NCBI GenBank assembly: GCA_028291565.1
Contig: JAQGHT010000931.1
Coordinates: 1 to 33,038, forward strand
Length of the DNA stretch: 33,038 nucleotides
DNA from: Planctomycetaceae bacterium
GTDB lineage: Bacteria > Planctomycetota > Planctomycetia > Planctomycetales > Planctomycetaceae
Direction: 5' to 3'
Made by a program: the position numbers and the translations under genes
Shown: piece after piece, positions 17,139-25,915 of the stretch
Layout: each line of letters begins with the position of its first letter
How positions within the stretch are numbered: the first letter of the stretch is position 1
Notes under the pieces: generated by a model
The model's database searches: none
What the model saw: the letters and a program-made list of their open reading frames with translations, nothing else
What the model was told of the DNA's origin: nothing

Positions 17139-17665
17139 CGGTACGAATCTCCGTTGATAATTCCTGGTGAAAAGGGAGCAAGTTTCAGTCTGAGTCGCGA
17201 GACGATTCCGCCGCCCCTGGCTGGACCATTTCTGGCCGATCCACGAGCATTCCGCCCGTGGGTTCAAAAACGGGGACCAGAAGTTCCCGCAGTGAATACT
17301 GCGTAGATCATCCAGCCAAAACCCTGGAGGTGGAGACGCTTGGATCTGCGGACAAAAGGAAGTTCGCGAGTATACGCCGATGTTGATCCATCTTCAACCA
17401 ACTTCGAATTGCGATGCTGGCAAAAGCCATTTGGAATACTTCGCACGTTAAGGATTTGTTCCGAACGATGGACTATTTCTACATGGTGGCGCCGTGACTC
17501 TCCGACGTTCTTGGGCTTTGTTGTAAGAACCCATTCGAGATATTTCTCTGCAGCGCAACTTCAAAACTTGCGATTCGGGCTTGTATGCTGTGTTGAATCA
17601 TCCGGATTAATCCTGCCTTGCGGCGGCAGAAGATTTCAGCACTTAAGAAGTAGGACCAACGGCAA
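17139..17665. other. Divergent intergenic region between MFS and TAXI genes
   Basis: 527 bp between divergently transcribed genes, expected to hold both promoters. One perfect small hairpin, CGCAGT/ACTGCG with a 4-nt loop, lies at about 17290-17305. No coding frame or strong promoter pair was recognised. Confidence 0.4.
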
Positions 17666-19030
17666 ATGACTGGATCCTGGGGAAAGTGGATCGGCAGGGC
17701 GTTACTGCTTGTGCTGGCGCTACTGCTGGCAACGGTCGCCCTGCGTACTGCATGGATGGCCATGGACGATGGCATGCCGCGTGAAATCCGCATGGCGACC
17801 GGCAAGCCTGCCGGCATGTATCATTTCTATTCCGAAACGCTGCAACAGGCTTTGCAAGCCCGCGGGCGCAAGGTCGTGTTAAGGTCCACAGAGGGGACTG
17901 TCGACAACGCGGAACTGGTACATGATAAGCAGGCGGAACTCGGGATTATCCAGGCGGGGGTCGTATCGTTACGCGACATCGCGGTCATCGCTCCGCTGGC
18001 GCGGGAAATCGTGCATGTCATTGTCCGTTCGAATTCCGGGATTCGGAGGATCAGCGATTTGCGAGGCAAGCACGTGGTCTTCGGGGAACCCGCGTCGGGA
18101 ATGCGATCCAGTGCAACACAGATTCTCAATCATTACCGGATCGAACTGGCGGAGCTGAAGGTTCATGACGGCTACTTCATGGATCTGCTGCATGACAAAA
18201 AACTCGACGCCGCGATTGTCACCGCCGGTTTTGAAAACAAGGACCTGCAAACACTGTTGGATTCCTCCGAATTCACATTGCTGCCAATTGACGGGGCCGC
18301 GGCCCTGGCACTCAAGCACCCTCATTTCCAACGGCTCGAAATTCCGAAGGGACTGTATCGCGAACACGCCACACAGCAGGCGACCCCCGAATGGCCAACG
18401 GAGACCGTGGCGACGACCGCCCTGCTGGTTTGCCGCCATGATGCGCCAGCCGTGATGGTCCGCGAAGTCTTGGACGCCCTGTATGATAATGATTTACAAG
18501 AGAAACTCTCCGGCCTGCTGCCGCGGGATGAAGTTCTGCGGGTCACGAAGCAACGCTGGCACAAGGAGGCCCGGGAATACTTTGATCCGTTCGATCAAAT
18601 CGGCTACATGGCCAACGTTATGGAGTCTCTGGCGGCACTGAAAGACCTGTTCTGGGCAACCGGAGGCCTGATCGGAATGGCTTATATTTTATGGAGAAAG
18701 AATCAACGAAAACAGCGTCGCATCCTGCTGCGAGAAAGGCGAGTCTTACGCCAGAAGAACAGCCAGCTCTTCAAGGATCAACTGGATGAGTTCTTGAAAG
18801 AAACCATCGTCATCGAACGAGAGCTGGGCCAGGTTCACGATGTGAAGGCCCTCGAAGAAATGCTGGAGAAAATCTCCGAGGTAAAACTCCGAGCTCTAAA
18901 TGAGCTGACCGAAGAAACGCTGCGTGGAAATCGGATGTTCTTGATTTTCCTGCAGCAGTGCGGCCATCTCTCACAGGCGGTGCGAGGCAAGATCTGGCTA
19001 CTTCAGGTGCCTGAGAAGAATCTGGAATGA
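17666..19030 (+). CDS. TAXI-family TRAP solute-binding protein, membrane-tethered, with coiled-coil tail
   Basis: A 454-residue protein. Residues about 9-29 form an uncleaved-looking signal anchor. About 40-300 is the TAXI periplasmic binding fold, with the MATGKPAGMYHFY opening, AELGIIQAGV, and a ligand-region segment GKHVVFGEPASGMRSSA. Unlike secreted TAXI proteins (about 320 residues) it continues with a second transmembrane helix (about 325-344), a strongly basic patch (KNQRKQRR) and about 90 residues of charged helix that should be cytoplasmic coiled coil. No TRAP permease (DctM/DctQ-like) gene is adjacent. The extra parts suggest a sensor or a tethered receptor rather than a free binding protein. 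AGGA 10 nt upstream of the ATG is a modest ribosome binding site. Confidence 0.83.
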   Translation: MTGSWGKWIGRALLLVLALLLATVALRTAWMAMDDGMPREIRMATGKPAGMYHFYSETLQQALQARGRKVVLRSTEGTVDNAELVHDKQAELGIIQAGVVSLRDIAVIAPLAREIVHVIVRSNSGIRRISDLRGKHVVFGEPASGMRSSATQILNHYRIELAELKVHDGYFMDLLHDKKLDAAIVTAGFENKDLQTLLDSSEFTLLPIDGAAALALKHPHFQRLEIPKGLYREHATQQATPEWPTETVATTALLVCRHDAPAVMVREVLDALYDNDLQEKLSGLLPRDEVLRVTKQRWHKEAREYFDPFDQIGYMANVMESLAALKDLFWATGGLIGMAYILWRKNQRKQRRILLRERRVLRQKNSQLFKDQLDEFLKETIVIERELGQVHDVKALEEMLEKISEVKLRALNELTEETLRGNRMFLIFLQQCGHLSQAVRGKIWLLQVPEKNLE

Positions 19031-19079
19031 CAGACCGGTGCGCCAACGAGGTGAGGTATTGGGGGACCCTGATTTTCGT

Positions 19080-19163
19080 GTCGCCAAGGTTGTCAAACCT
19101 TGGGCGTCGGACCTGGTACGGAGCGAACCGCCCCAATCTCTGACGAGATCGGCTACTGAAATC
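19080..19163 (+). repeat. 84-nt dispersed repeat, copy 2
   Basis: Aligns without gaps to the reverse complement of 7701-7784 (about 63 of 84 matches). The stretch CCAAGGTT (19084-19091) and AACCTTGG (19096-19103) forms a perfect 8-bp hairpin with loop GTCA in this copy; the arm is partly lost in copy 1. It lies in the short space between the convergent TAXI and ubiX genes, where it could also serve as a transcription barrier, though no T run follows. Confidence 0.7.
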
Positions 19164-19177
19164 TCTCAAGGTGTTGA

Positions 19178-19810
19178 CTAAGTTCCCCACCGTGCCGTCA
19201 AGTCCACGTCAATGCCCAATTGATCGCAAATGCGAGTCACCACAAAGTCGACCAGTTCCTGAATCGATTTTGGCCGGTGATAGAAACCCGGCATCGCCGG
19301 CAGGACAACCGCTCCGGCATCGACCAGTCGCTTCATGTTTTCCAATTGAATGCTTCCCAAAGGAGTCTCCCGAGGCACGACTATCAACTTTCGGCGCTCC
19401 TTTAAATGGACGTCGGCCGCTCTTTGAATCAAATTTGTCGACAGGCCTCCCGCAATTGCTGCTAAAGTCCCCATCGAACAGGGGCAGATCACCATTCCCG
19501 ATGTCTTGAACGAACCGCTGGCGATCCCGGTGAAATAATTCTGATAATGGTTGTAGTGAAGGGTATTGCCCTTCCCAAATTGGTACAGATTCTGATCGCT
19601 GTCCGAGACCGTACCACCTGTCACGCCCAGTTGGACGGGCGAAAACCGATTCAAATCGACTGTATATTCCAATTCCTGCGTGATGACCTGAACTGCTGAG
19701 GGACTGATTACCAGCTCGACAGAAATGCCTTGCTGGAGCAGGACTTCCAACAGACGAACACCATAGGGGACGCCGCTGGCTCCCGTGAGAGCGACGACAA
19801 TCGGGGGCAT
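19178..19810 (-). CDS. ubiX: Flavin prenyltransferase UbiX
   Basis: A 210-residue protein of the UbiX/Pad1 flavoprotein family, which prenylates reduced FMN to make the prenyl-FMN cofactor of UbiD-type decarboxylases. Visible family features are the N-terminal ALTGASGVPYGVRLLE loop (about residues 7-22), the MVICPCSMGTLAAIA segment (about 106-120), and RKLIVVPRETPL (about 139-150) with conserved Arg/Glu residues. The length is normal. AGGA 8 nt upstream of ATG 19810 is a good ribosome binding site. No ubiD-like gene is present in the window, and it appears to be transcribed alone, converging on the TAXI gene. Confidence 0.94.
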   Translation of the reverse strand: MPPIVVALTGASGVPYGVRLLEVLLQQGISVELVISPSAVQVITQELEYTVDLNRFSPVQLGVTGGTVSDSDQNLYQFGKGNTLHYNHYQNYFTGIASGSFKTSGMVICPCSMGTLAAIAGGLSTNLIQRAADVHLKERRKLIVVPRETPLGSIQLENMKRLVDAGAVVLPAMPGFYHRPKSIQELVDFVVTRICDQLGIDVDLTARWGT

Positions 19811-19988
19811 GACGATTCCTTGAGTTTGTTGTGAATGAGTAAGCCGCTCTCGAGTCTGGCTTGCCCAATGACGTACATGAGCTTAGAATACTGGCTTCGA
19901 TTCCGAGGAAACATCGGGAAGTTCCCGACTGTCAACCTTGGCGGTTTTTGCAACAAATCCTGCATCCCGGTGCAGGTGTAATGTGATC

Positions 19989-20210
19989 ATGCAAGCGGAT
20001 ATTCACCCCAACTATATTGAAACCACCGTCACCTGTGGCTGCGGAAGCGTCTTCAAGACCCGCAGCACGGTGCCCAAGATTAACGTCGAAATCTGTTCGG
20101 CGTGCCATCCGTTCTACACTGGCAAGATGAAATTTGTCGACACAGCAGGCCGCGTCGAGAAGTTTCAGAAGAAGTACGGCTGGGTCACGAAGCGAACAGA
20201 AGAAGCCTAA
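19989..20210 (+). CDS. rpmE: 50S ribosomal protein L31
   Basis: A 73-residue protein with the full L31 pattern: MQADIHPNY start, zinc-binding Cys16-x-Cys18 and Cys36-x-x-Cys39, and HPFYTGK. It is therefore the Cys-containing (zinc-binding) form of L31. The frame is open upstream to a TTG, but the family start is at ATG 19989; the Shine-Dalgarno sequence is weak. It is transcribed away from ubiX and is followed by a palindromic region and then prfA. The rpmE-prfA order is a common bacterial neighbourhood. Confidence 0.96.
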   Translation: MQADIHPNYIETTVTCGCGSVFKTRSTVPKINVEICSACHPFYTGKMKFVDTAGRVEKFQKKYGWVTKRTEEA

Positions 20211-20228
20211 TTACGAAAAGCGATCGAC

Positions 20229-20293
20229 AGGTCGGACAGGTTTTCAACCTGTCCGTATTTCGGGAAGGGGCAGGTTGAAAGCCTGCCCTACCT
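20229..20293 (+). repeat. Nested palindrome after rpmE
   Basis: GGACAGGTT (20234-20242) pairs with AACCTGTCC (20246-20254). A second hairpin, GGGCAGG (20268-20274) with CCTGCCC (20282-20288), follows. The left unit is also close to the reverse complement of the right unit, so the whole block is a palindrome of two palindromes. It may act as terminator or mRNA-stabilising structure for rpmE, but its form is that of a REP/MITE-like dispersed element. Confidence 0.65.
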
Positions 20294-20350
20294 GACCCCT
20301 AACTCCAAATCAGTAAATGAGATCTCAACTCGAATGGTGCCGTGATGTTA

Positions 20351-20424
20351 TAGCGACGAACGAATATTTTCTGGTTTGCGGACTGTCTGTTTGAGACGTC
20401 CGTAGCGCGGATTGTTCGTCGTTA
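20351..20424 (+). promoter_or_regulatory. Long hairpin in the prfA upstream region
   Basis: Outer arms GCGACGAACGAAT (20353-20365) and ATTGTTCGTCG (20411-20421) are complementary apart from one bulged base. Inside, CGGAC-T-GTCT (20379-20388) pairs with AGAC-GTCCG (20394-20402) around a 5-nt loop with one bulge. It ends about 76 nt before the prfA start. It could be a structured mRNA leader or a remnant of a small palindromic element. Confidence 0.45.
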
Positions 20425-20500
20425 CTACTCCGGTTCTATTTCTTCTAGATCATCGCCCCTGAACCCTCACGTTCGGTTGTGGCTTTGTTTGAGGTGTCTC

Positions 20501-21589
20501 ATGGCTCAATTTCCTATTCTCCAGGCCAAGCTGAAGCGTTTCGAAGAGATCGAACGCATGCTCGTCGACCCCGAGATTCTGGCTGATTCGCAAAAATCAA
20601 TGGCGCTCCAAAAAGAACATGGAGGGCTGGGTAAAGTCGCACGGTCAGTGAAGCAATTCAATGATCTGACCGAAGCTGTCGAAAATGCAAAGACTCTGCT
20701 CAACGAAGAGTCTGATCCCGAGATGCGTGAGATGGCGCAGTCGGAACTCAACGAACTGCTGCCTAAACACAAGGTGCTCGAAACAGAACTCGAAGATATT
20801 CTGACGGCCGGCGATGCCGCAACACGCGGCGCGCTCATCATGGAAATCCGGGCCGGAACCGGGGGCGAAGAAGCTGCCTTGTTTGCCCGTGACCTCCTGG
20901 GCATGTACATGGCTTATGTCGAAACCAAGGGTTGGAAGACAGAAGTCCTCGAATTGAGCGAAGCGGAAATGGGTGGGATCAAAGAAGTCACTTTCTCCGT
21001 GACCGGGGAAGGTGCCTTTATGGATCTGCAGTTCGAAAGTGGCGGACATCGCGTTCAGCGTGTTCCTGAAACCGAAACGCAAGGCCGGGTCCATACCAGC
21101 GCCGCGACAGTTGCCGTTCTTCCGGAAGCGACCGAAGTGGAAATCGACATCAAGGACGAAGACCTGAAAATTGACACAATGCGAGCCGGCGGACCTGGCG
21201 GACAGAAAGTGAATAAGACGGAAAGCGCCGTGCGTATCACGCACCTGCCGTCAGGAATCGTGGTCCGAATTCAGGACGAAAAAAGCCAACACAAGAACAA
21301 GGCCAAAGCCATGCGGGTGTTGCGCAGCCGTCTGCTGGAAAAAACGCAAGAGGAAGTCCACAATGCGCGAGCGGACCATCGTCGCACATTGGTTGGCTCG
21401 GGCGGCCGCAACGAGCGCATTCGAACCTATAACTTCCCGCAAAATCGAATTACAGATCACCGAATCGGGCTGACTTTGCATCGACTCGATACGGTCATTC
21501 AGGGCGAATTGGGCGAAATCATCAAAGCCTTGCGTGATTTTGATCGGAATGAACGCCTGAATGCAACGGAAGAAGCGCCAGTTGCGTAA
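20501..21589 (+). CDS. prfA: Peptide chain release factor 1
   Basis: A 362-residue class I release factor, normal length for RF1. It carries the GGQ catalytic motif in [17 protein letters not shown] (GGQ about residues 232-234), which triggers peptidyl-tRNA hydrolysis, and the RF1-type stop-codon-reading tripeptide PxT as PET in [10 protein letters not shown]. That assigns it to RF1 (UAA/UAG), not RF2. The start ATG 20501 has GAGGTG 4-5 nt upstream; an in-frame upstream start at 20477 is rejected because family members begin here. The Gln methyltransferase gene prmC, often next to prfA, is not adjacent: a glycosyltransferase gene follows after 124 bp. Confidence 0.96.
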   Translation: MAQFPILQAKLKRFEEIERMLVDPEILADSQKSMALQKEHGGLGKVARSVKQFNDLTEAVENAKTLLNEESDPEMREMAQSELNELLPKHKVLETELEDILTAGDAATRGALIMEIRAGTGGEEAALFARDLLGMYMAYVETKGWKTEVLELSEAEMGGIKEVTFSVTGEGAFMDLQFESGGHRVQRVPETETQGRVHTSAATVAVLPEATEVEIDIKDEDLKIDTMRAGGPGGQKVNKTESAVRITHLPSGIVVRIQDEKSQHKNKAKAMRVLRSRLLEKTQEEVHNARADHRRTLVGSGGRNERIRTYNFPQNRITDHRIGLTLHRLDTVIQGELGEIIKALRDFDRNERLNATEEAPVA

Positions 21590-21713
21590 TTCAAACCTGG
21601 GCGAGCGTCCGGCATAGCCCGGATGGTTTGGGACGCTGGTGGTTTTCGCGTAAATCATTGAGTTGCCTCCCGACGCTTGCCATGGTGGATTCGGTTCAAA
21701 GAGACAAACCATC

Positions 21714-23003
21714 ATGCACATCGCCATAGTGACCGCTGGCGGAGCCGGAATGTATTGCGGCTCGTGCATGCACGACAACACGTGGGCCCGCGGATTGATG
21801 GATAGCGGTGAGCAAGTCACGCTCATTCCGACTTACACTCCAATTCGAGTCGACGAAGAAAACGCCAGTTCCCGACGCGTGTTTCTGGGCGGACTCAATG
21901 TCTATCTTCGCACTCGGTCGGCCTTGTGGCGTAGTTTGCCACGCTGGATGACCGGCTGGGTCGATCATCCAGCAGTCATCAAGTTCGCCACCGGATTTGG
22001 CGTCAGCAGTGACGCCAAAGAACTGGGCGAATTGACGGATGCGATGCTGGCTGCGGAATCTGGCCCTCAAAAAGAGCAGTATCAGGAACTGAGCCAATAC
22101 ATCACGACCGAATTACGTCCTGATGTCATCGTTTTCAGCAACGCCCTGTTGGGGGGCGCCCTACCAAGTTTGCGACGTCAATTCGCGGGTCCGATTTTAT
22201 GTACTCTACAAGGCGATGACATTTTTCTGGATGGTTTAATCGAACCATTCAAATCCAAGGTCATGACGAAGCTGAAAACGCTGGTCGCTGATTTCGATGG
22301 TTATATTACGCACAGTCGCTACTACCGCGAACATATGTCGAAATATCTCGGCATTCCTTTGGAGAAATTCCGTCAATTGCCCTTGAGTATCGACCTGCGG
22401 GGCCACACGGGAACACCAGGGATTCGGGAAGGCCAGCCATTCACGGTCGGCTATTTTGCTCGCATTTGCCCGGAAAAGGGTCTGCACCAACTCATCGAGG
22501 CGTTTCGGATTCTGCACCGTCAGTACCCCGAAGCACGACTCAAGGCCGGGGGGTATCTCGGGCAGCGGGATATCAAGTATTTCGAACAGATCCAGCGCGA
22601 AACTCGCGATCTCGGGGCCGCTTTCGAGTACATCGGCAGCCCCGACCGCGACGGTAAGCAAGCTTTCTTTCAGAGCATTGATGTGCTGTCGATTCCAACT
22701 GTCTACCAGGAGCCGAAAGGATTATCCGTGCTGGAGGCACTGGCGAACGGGATTCCCGTCGTTCTTCCACGCCACGGAGCGTTTCCGGAAATGATTGAGG
22801 CAACCGGGGGGGGCGAATTGGTTCATCCTGGTGCCCCGGAAGCCTTAGCGACTGCGATCACGGAATTGCTGGTAAATCCCGAGCGGCGTCTGGAACTGGG
22901 CCGACGCGGTCGGGATGCCGTGCATCGGCAATTTCATCCACAGGTCCTGGCAAGTCAGACGCTACAATTATTTCAGGCGGCACTTCAGGCACACTCCAAG
23001 TAA
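21714..23003 (+). CDS. Glycosyltransferase family 4 (GT-B fold)
   Basis: A 429-residue GT-B glycosyltransferase. The N-terminal domain starts with MHIAIVTAGGAGMYCGS, a Gly-rich acceptor-side loop. The C-terminal domain shows the nucleotide-sugar binding region: VGYFARICPEKGLHQLIEAF (about residues 245-264), FEYIGSPDRDGK, and the E-x7-E motif in EPKGLSVLEALANG (about 333-346). The sugar donor and acceptor cannot be told. ATG 21714 is preferred; an in-frame TTG at 21663 would add 17 residues without family support. It is 124 bp downstream of prfA, perhaps on the same transcript, and no other polysaccharide genes are nearby. Confidence 0.9.
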   Translation: MHIAIVTAGGAGMYCGSCMHDNTWARGLMDSGEQVTLIPTYTPIRVDEENASSRRVFLGGLNVYLRTRSALWRSLPRWMTGWVDHPAVIKFATGFGVSSDAKELGELTDAMLAAESGPQKEQYQELSQYITTELRPDVIVFSNALLGGALPSLRRQFAGPILCTLQGDDIFLDGLIEPFKSKVMTKLKTLVADFDGYITHSRYYREHMSKYLGIPLEKFRQLPLSIDLRGHTGTPGIREGQPFTVGYFARICPEKGLHQLIEAFRILHRQYPEARLKAGGYLGQRDIKYFEQIQRETRDLGAAFEYIGSPDRDGKQAFFQSIDVLSIPTVYQEPKGLSVLEALANGIPVVLPRHGAFPEMIEATGGGELVHPGAPEALATAITELLVNPERRLELGRRGRDAVHRQFHPQVLASQTLQLFQAALQAHSK

Positions 23004-23415
23004 AAGAACGCCTTTACTATGGCCGCTCGAGTTCCGCTTGCAGTCTCAAGCCGGCATTTTCCGAAATCTCGAAGAGAGGGAATTGCTGACGTCCCCTTCA
23101 ACCTTTGGGGTTGCGTGATTTCGCCGACAGAATGTGGTAGGCTCAATCCAGGACCTGCGCGGTGGTTCAAGCCGGCACTCCAGCGAAATGCGACCTCGAC
23201 GGAAAGATTTGTGGGAGCGTAATTTCCAGACGAATGTTCTTGACTGACGGGCGAAACGGTTTAGACTAGATGGAAGTCTGAGTGTCAAATTCCATGACAC
23301 GTACAAGTCTTTCCAATTTAACAACTACAAACAGCGGCGTTAGGCGATTGTCTCTATAAAGCAATGGTCTAGGGCGGCTTGAATTCGAACGATTTATCGT
23401 GGGAGTGCGTCGATT
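23004..23415. other. Intergenic region upstream of the coiled-coil membrane protein
   Basis: 412 bp without a convincing gene. A candidate sigma-70 promoter sits at 23241-23268 and is listed separately. A TATAAA at about 23355 is another possible -10. No repeat copy was recognised here. Confidence 0.4.
23241..23268 (+). promoter_or_regulatory. Candidate sigma-70 promoter
   Basis: TTGACT (23241-23246), a 16-nt spacer and TAGACT (23263-23268) fit a -35/-10 pair (5 of 6 and 4 of 6 consensus matches). Transcription would start about 140 nt before the ATG at 23416. Confidence 0.4.
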
Positions 23416-24864
23416 ATGGCAGCTGCACCGACATCCAAACCTGGATGGGTCCACTATTGTTGCGCGTTGTTTTTCATCTGCACACTCTTTCTGTCGATCG
23501 GCTTGTACCTGACCGTCAGCGGAGCCAAGGAAAGCGATGCGGCACGAGCCACTGCAGAGAAGAAGGCGAGCGAAGCGACCAGTGCGTCAACGCGTGCTCT
23601 GGAACAGATTACGATTCTGAAGAACACGATTGGCTACACCTTTGAGACCGTCGGGACGGCCGATGACAAGAATGCAAATACCGTTGTCGGCGCGATGCTG
23701 ATTGACATTGACGCCGCAAAAGACCCGGCGATTAAGTCTTACCGGGCGCTGTTGCTGAAACTGCAGGAACAGGTTAACTCCGATATTCAGGCGATCGCCG
23801 TCAAGGACGACGACATCAAGAAGAAGATTGAGACCATTAGCCTGCTGGAGCCGCAGTACCAGACCAAAGTCACGCAAGAAGAAGCGGCCAAGACGGAAGT
23901 CCAAACGAGCTTGACGACGGCGACTGCGGCGTTGGCTGAAGAGCGGACAAAAAAGGATAAGGAAATCGACGATCAACGGACGGCGTTGAAGGCTCTGCAA
24001 GAAGAATATGCGAAGCTTGAAGACGAGTACAAAAAGGCGACTGAGGTCTCTGACAAGACCGTCAAGGGCTTACGCGACTCAATCAAGCGATTGAATAAGA
24101 AGCTGGAAGAAATCACCCGGGAAGACTTCGACTTGCCATTGGGCAAGATTGTTGAAGTCGATAATGATGCGCGTTCCGTCACAATCAATCTGGGGAGCAC
24201 CGACAAGCTGAAACCGCTGCAGACCTTCAGCGTCTATATGAAACCAGATGCTGGTACATCAGGCGGTTCCGAAGACATCAAAGGTTCGATCAAAGTCACG
24301 AAGATCATGGGGCCGCATCTCGCTCTGTGTGCGATTACGACTGAAATCCTGAAGGCCAATCCCATTTCTCCGGGTGATCCGATTTTCACCCCGGTCTGGG
24401 CGCCCGGACAGGTCGAAAAGTTTGCGTTCGTGGGCCGTTTTGATCTGGACGGAGACGGCAAGCACGACCAGGATCTGCTGCTGGAATTGCTGCAAAATAA
24501 TGGGGCGACTTTGGGGGCGTATGTCGATCAAAAGGGCGAGCGGCACAATGGCCGCGTTGATTTCAGTACCAAGTATCTGGTGATTGGTGACATCCCTGAT
24601 GTCACTCAAATCGGTGATGCAGAAGAGAAGCGTGCTGTGGAAGAGATTGGCAAGCACCGCGACAAGATGAAGCTGGAAGCCGAAGAGAATGGTGTCAAAC
24701 TTGTACGTTTGGCCGACTTCCTACGGAAAACGGGCTATCGCCCGCAACACAAGCTGATTGCCGGCGGCCAACTTCGACGCAACAAGGCTTCAATTCAGAA
24801 CGACGATAATCCGGCATTCGACGGCAAGCTTCGTCGCGACGACAATCCGGCTTTCAGCAAATAA
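23416..24864 (+). CDS. Membrane-anchored coiled-coil protein of unknown function
   Basis: A 482-residue protein. One N-terminal transmembrane helix (about residues 13-34) is followed by a long Ala/Lys/Glu/Gln-rich region with heptad character (about 35-235, coiled coil). A beta-rich globular part (about 238-330) follows, then an EF-hand-like loop DLDGDGKHDQD (about 342-352) inside a roughly 60-residue domain (about 328-395). The C-terminal part is charged and ends with the motif DDNPAF twice, 10 residues apart. The topology suggests a cell-envelope protein with the coil outside the membrane. I do not recognise a named family. It is transcribed alone, between a candidate promoter at 23241 and a strong terminator at 24957. 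GGGAG lies rather far (12 nt) from the ATG. Confidence 0.82.
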   Translation: MAAAPTSKPGWVHYCCALFFICTLFLSIGLYLTVSGAKESDAARATAEKKASEATSASTRALEQITILKNTIGYTFETVGTADDKNANTVVGAMLIDIDAAKDPAIKSYRALLLKLQEQVNSDIQAIAVKDDDIKKKIETISLLEPQYQTKVTQEEAAKTEVQTSLTTATAALAEERTKKDKEIDDQRTALKALQEEYAKLEDEYKKATEVSDKTVKGLRDSIKRLNKKLEEITREDFDLPLGKIVEVDNDARSVTINLGSTDKLKPLQTFSVYMKPDAGTSGGSEDIKGSIKVTKIMGPHLALCAITTEILKANPISPGDPIFTPVWAPGQVEKFAFVGRFDLDGDGKHDQDLLLELLQNNGATLGAYVDQKGERHNGRVDFSTKYLVIGDIPDVTQIGDAEEKRAVEEIGKHRDKMKLEAEENGVKLVRLADFLRKTGYRPQHKLIAGGQLRRNKASIQNDDNPAFDGKLRRDDNPAFSK

Positions 24865-24956
24865 GGATCTGTCGGGTTGGCCTTGGTCGATGCCTCGCTA
24901 CTGTTCAAGAAGGGAGGACCAGATCGCTGCAAGTGACAACAATTTATTAACAGGCC

Positions 24957-24996
24957 AAAGTAGCCATCTCGGGGAGCGAGATGGCTACTTTCATTT
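24957..24996 (+). terminator. Rho-independent terminator
   Basis: AAAGTAGCCATCTCG (24957-24971) and CGAGATGGCTACTTT (24977-24991) form a perfect 15-bp stem with loop GGGAG, followed by a short T-rich stretch (CATTTT). It ends the coiled-coil protein transcript and lies only about 25 nt before the truB start. Confidence 0.88.
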
Positions 24997-25016
24997 TGAT
25001 CGCAGAGAATTCATTC

Positions 25017-25913
25017 ATGGCAGCCGGCCCTTATTTTGGATTATTGAATCTCTTCAAACCTGCCGGGTGGTCCTCACGTGACGTCGTCAATCGCGTGGAA
25101 CGAATTGTCAAGCCGGCGAAGGCGGGACATGCCGGAACGCTGGATCCGCTCGCTGAGGGGGTGCTGGTAGTCGGAGTGGGCGCGGCGACACGATTAGTCT
25201 CTGCTGTTCAGGAGTGTCCGAAGGAATATCGCGGAACTTTTCAGTTGGGTTGCCGCAGTGACACTGACGACAGTACCGGGACAGTAGTCGTTGTCGATGA
25301 CGCTCGAATTCCGTCGCTCGCCGAGATTCAAGTTCTGATTCCTCAGTTTACCGGCGAAATCTGGCAGATTCCTCCTCAATTTTCGGCAGTCCATGTCGCC
25401 GGTCAGCGCGCGTATGCTCTGGCTCGTGCCGGGGAAATCGTTGAAATCGCGCCGCGCCAGGTTCAAGTCTCGAAACTGGAGATCCTGGCTTACGCATGGC
25501 CAACGCTGGAATTACTGATCGAGTGCGGTTCCGGTACTTATATCCGATCGATCGGACGCGACATGGGCGAAATACTGGGCTGCGGCGCACTGATGACAGC
25601 GCTCATTCGGACGCGAATTGGACATTTTCACGCTTCACACGCAGTTCCCATTGCGGAACTCTCCAAAGACAATCTCCAACAGCACCTTCTGCCAGCGGCA
25701 CGCGCCGTCGAACATTGGCCTCAATATGTCTGCACCGATTCGGAGCTGGTACACCTTGGGCACGGACGAATGATTGAATCGCGAATCGAGTTCCCGGAGG
25801 GAACCCGTTGTGCGCTGTTGTCGCCTGACGGGATTCTCATGGCGCTGGGAGAGACGCGGTCGCTCGGCAGAATCGCACCAACTCAGGTTTTTGCAATCAG
25901 CGGACAACAATAG
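25017..25913 (+). CDS. truB: tRNA pseudouridine(55) synthase TruB
   Basis: A 298-residue TruB, which makes pseudouridine 55 in the T loop of tRNAs. The N-terminal GLLNLFKPAGWSS is typical, and the catalytic Asp43 sits in KAGHAGTLDPLAEGVL. Later motifs include GTYIRSIGRDMGEILGCGA. The C-terminal tail (about residues 225-298) is a PUA-like extension of ordinary length. The frame is open to ATG 24981, but that start lies inside the terminator stem, so ATG 25017 is chosen (AGAGA about 8 nt upstream). The usual neighbours rbfA and infB are not adjacent. The stop codon is only 2 bp from the convergent trmB stop, with no terminator between. Confidence 0.95.
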   Translation: MAAGPYFGLLNLFKPAGWSSRDVVNRVERIVKPAKAGHAGTLDPLAEGVLVVGVGAATRLVSAVQECPKEYRGTFQLGCRSDTDDSTGTVVVVDDARIPSLAEIQVLIPQFTGEIWQIPPQFSAVHVAGQRAYALARAGEIVEIAPRQVQVSKLEILAYAWPTLELLIECGSGTYIRSIGRDMGEILGCGALMTALIRTRIGHFHASHAVPIAELSKDNLQQHLLPAARAVEHWPQYVCTDSELVHLGHGRMIESRIEFPEGTRCALLSPDGILMALGETRSLGRIAPTQVFAISGQQ

Positions 25914-25915
25914 GA

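Noticed and set aside
17139-17267. 43-residue N-terminal extension of the MFS transporter
   Set aside because: TTG start and hydrophilic sequence unlike an MFS N-terminus; ATG 17138 has a usable ribosome binding site.
20645-21244. 199-codon minus-strand frame opposite prfA
   Set aside because: Pure shadow of a highly conserved gene.
24957-25016. Earlier truB start at ATG 24981
   Set aside because: This ATG lies in the descending arm of the upstream terminator and would add residues not seen at TruB N-termini.
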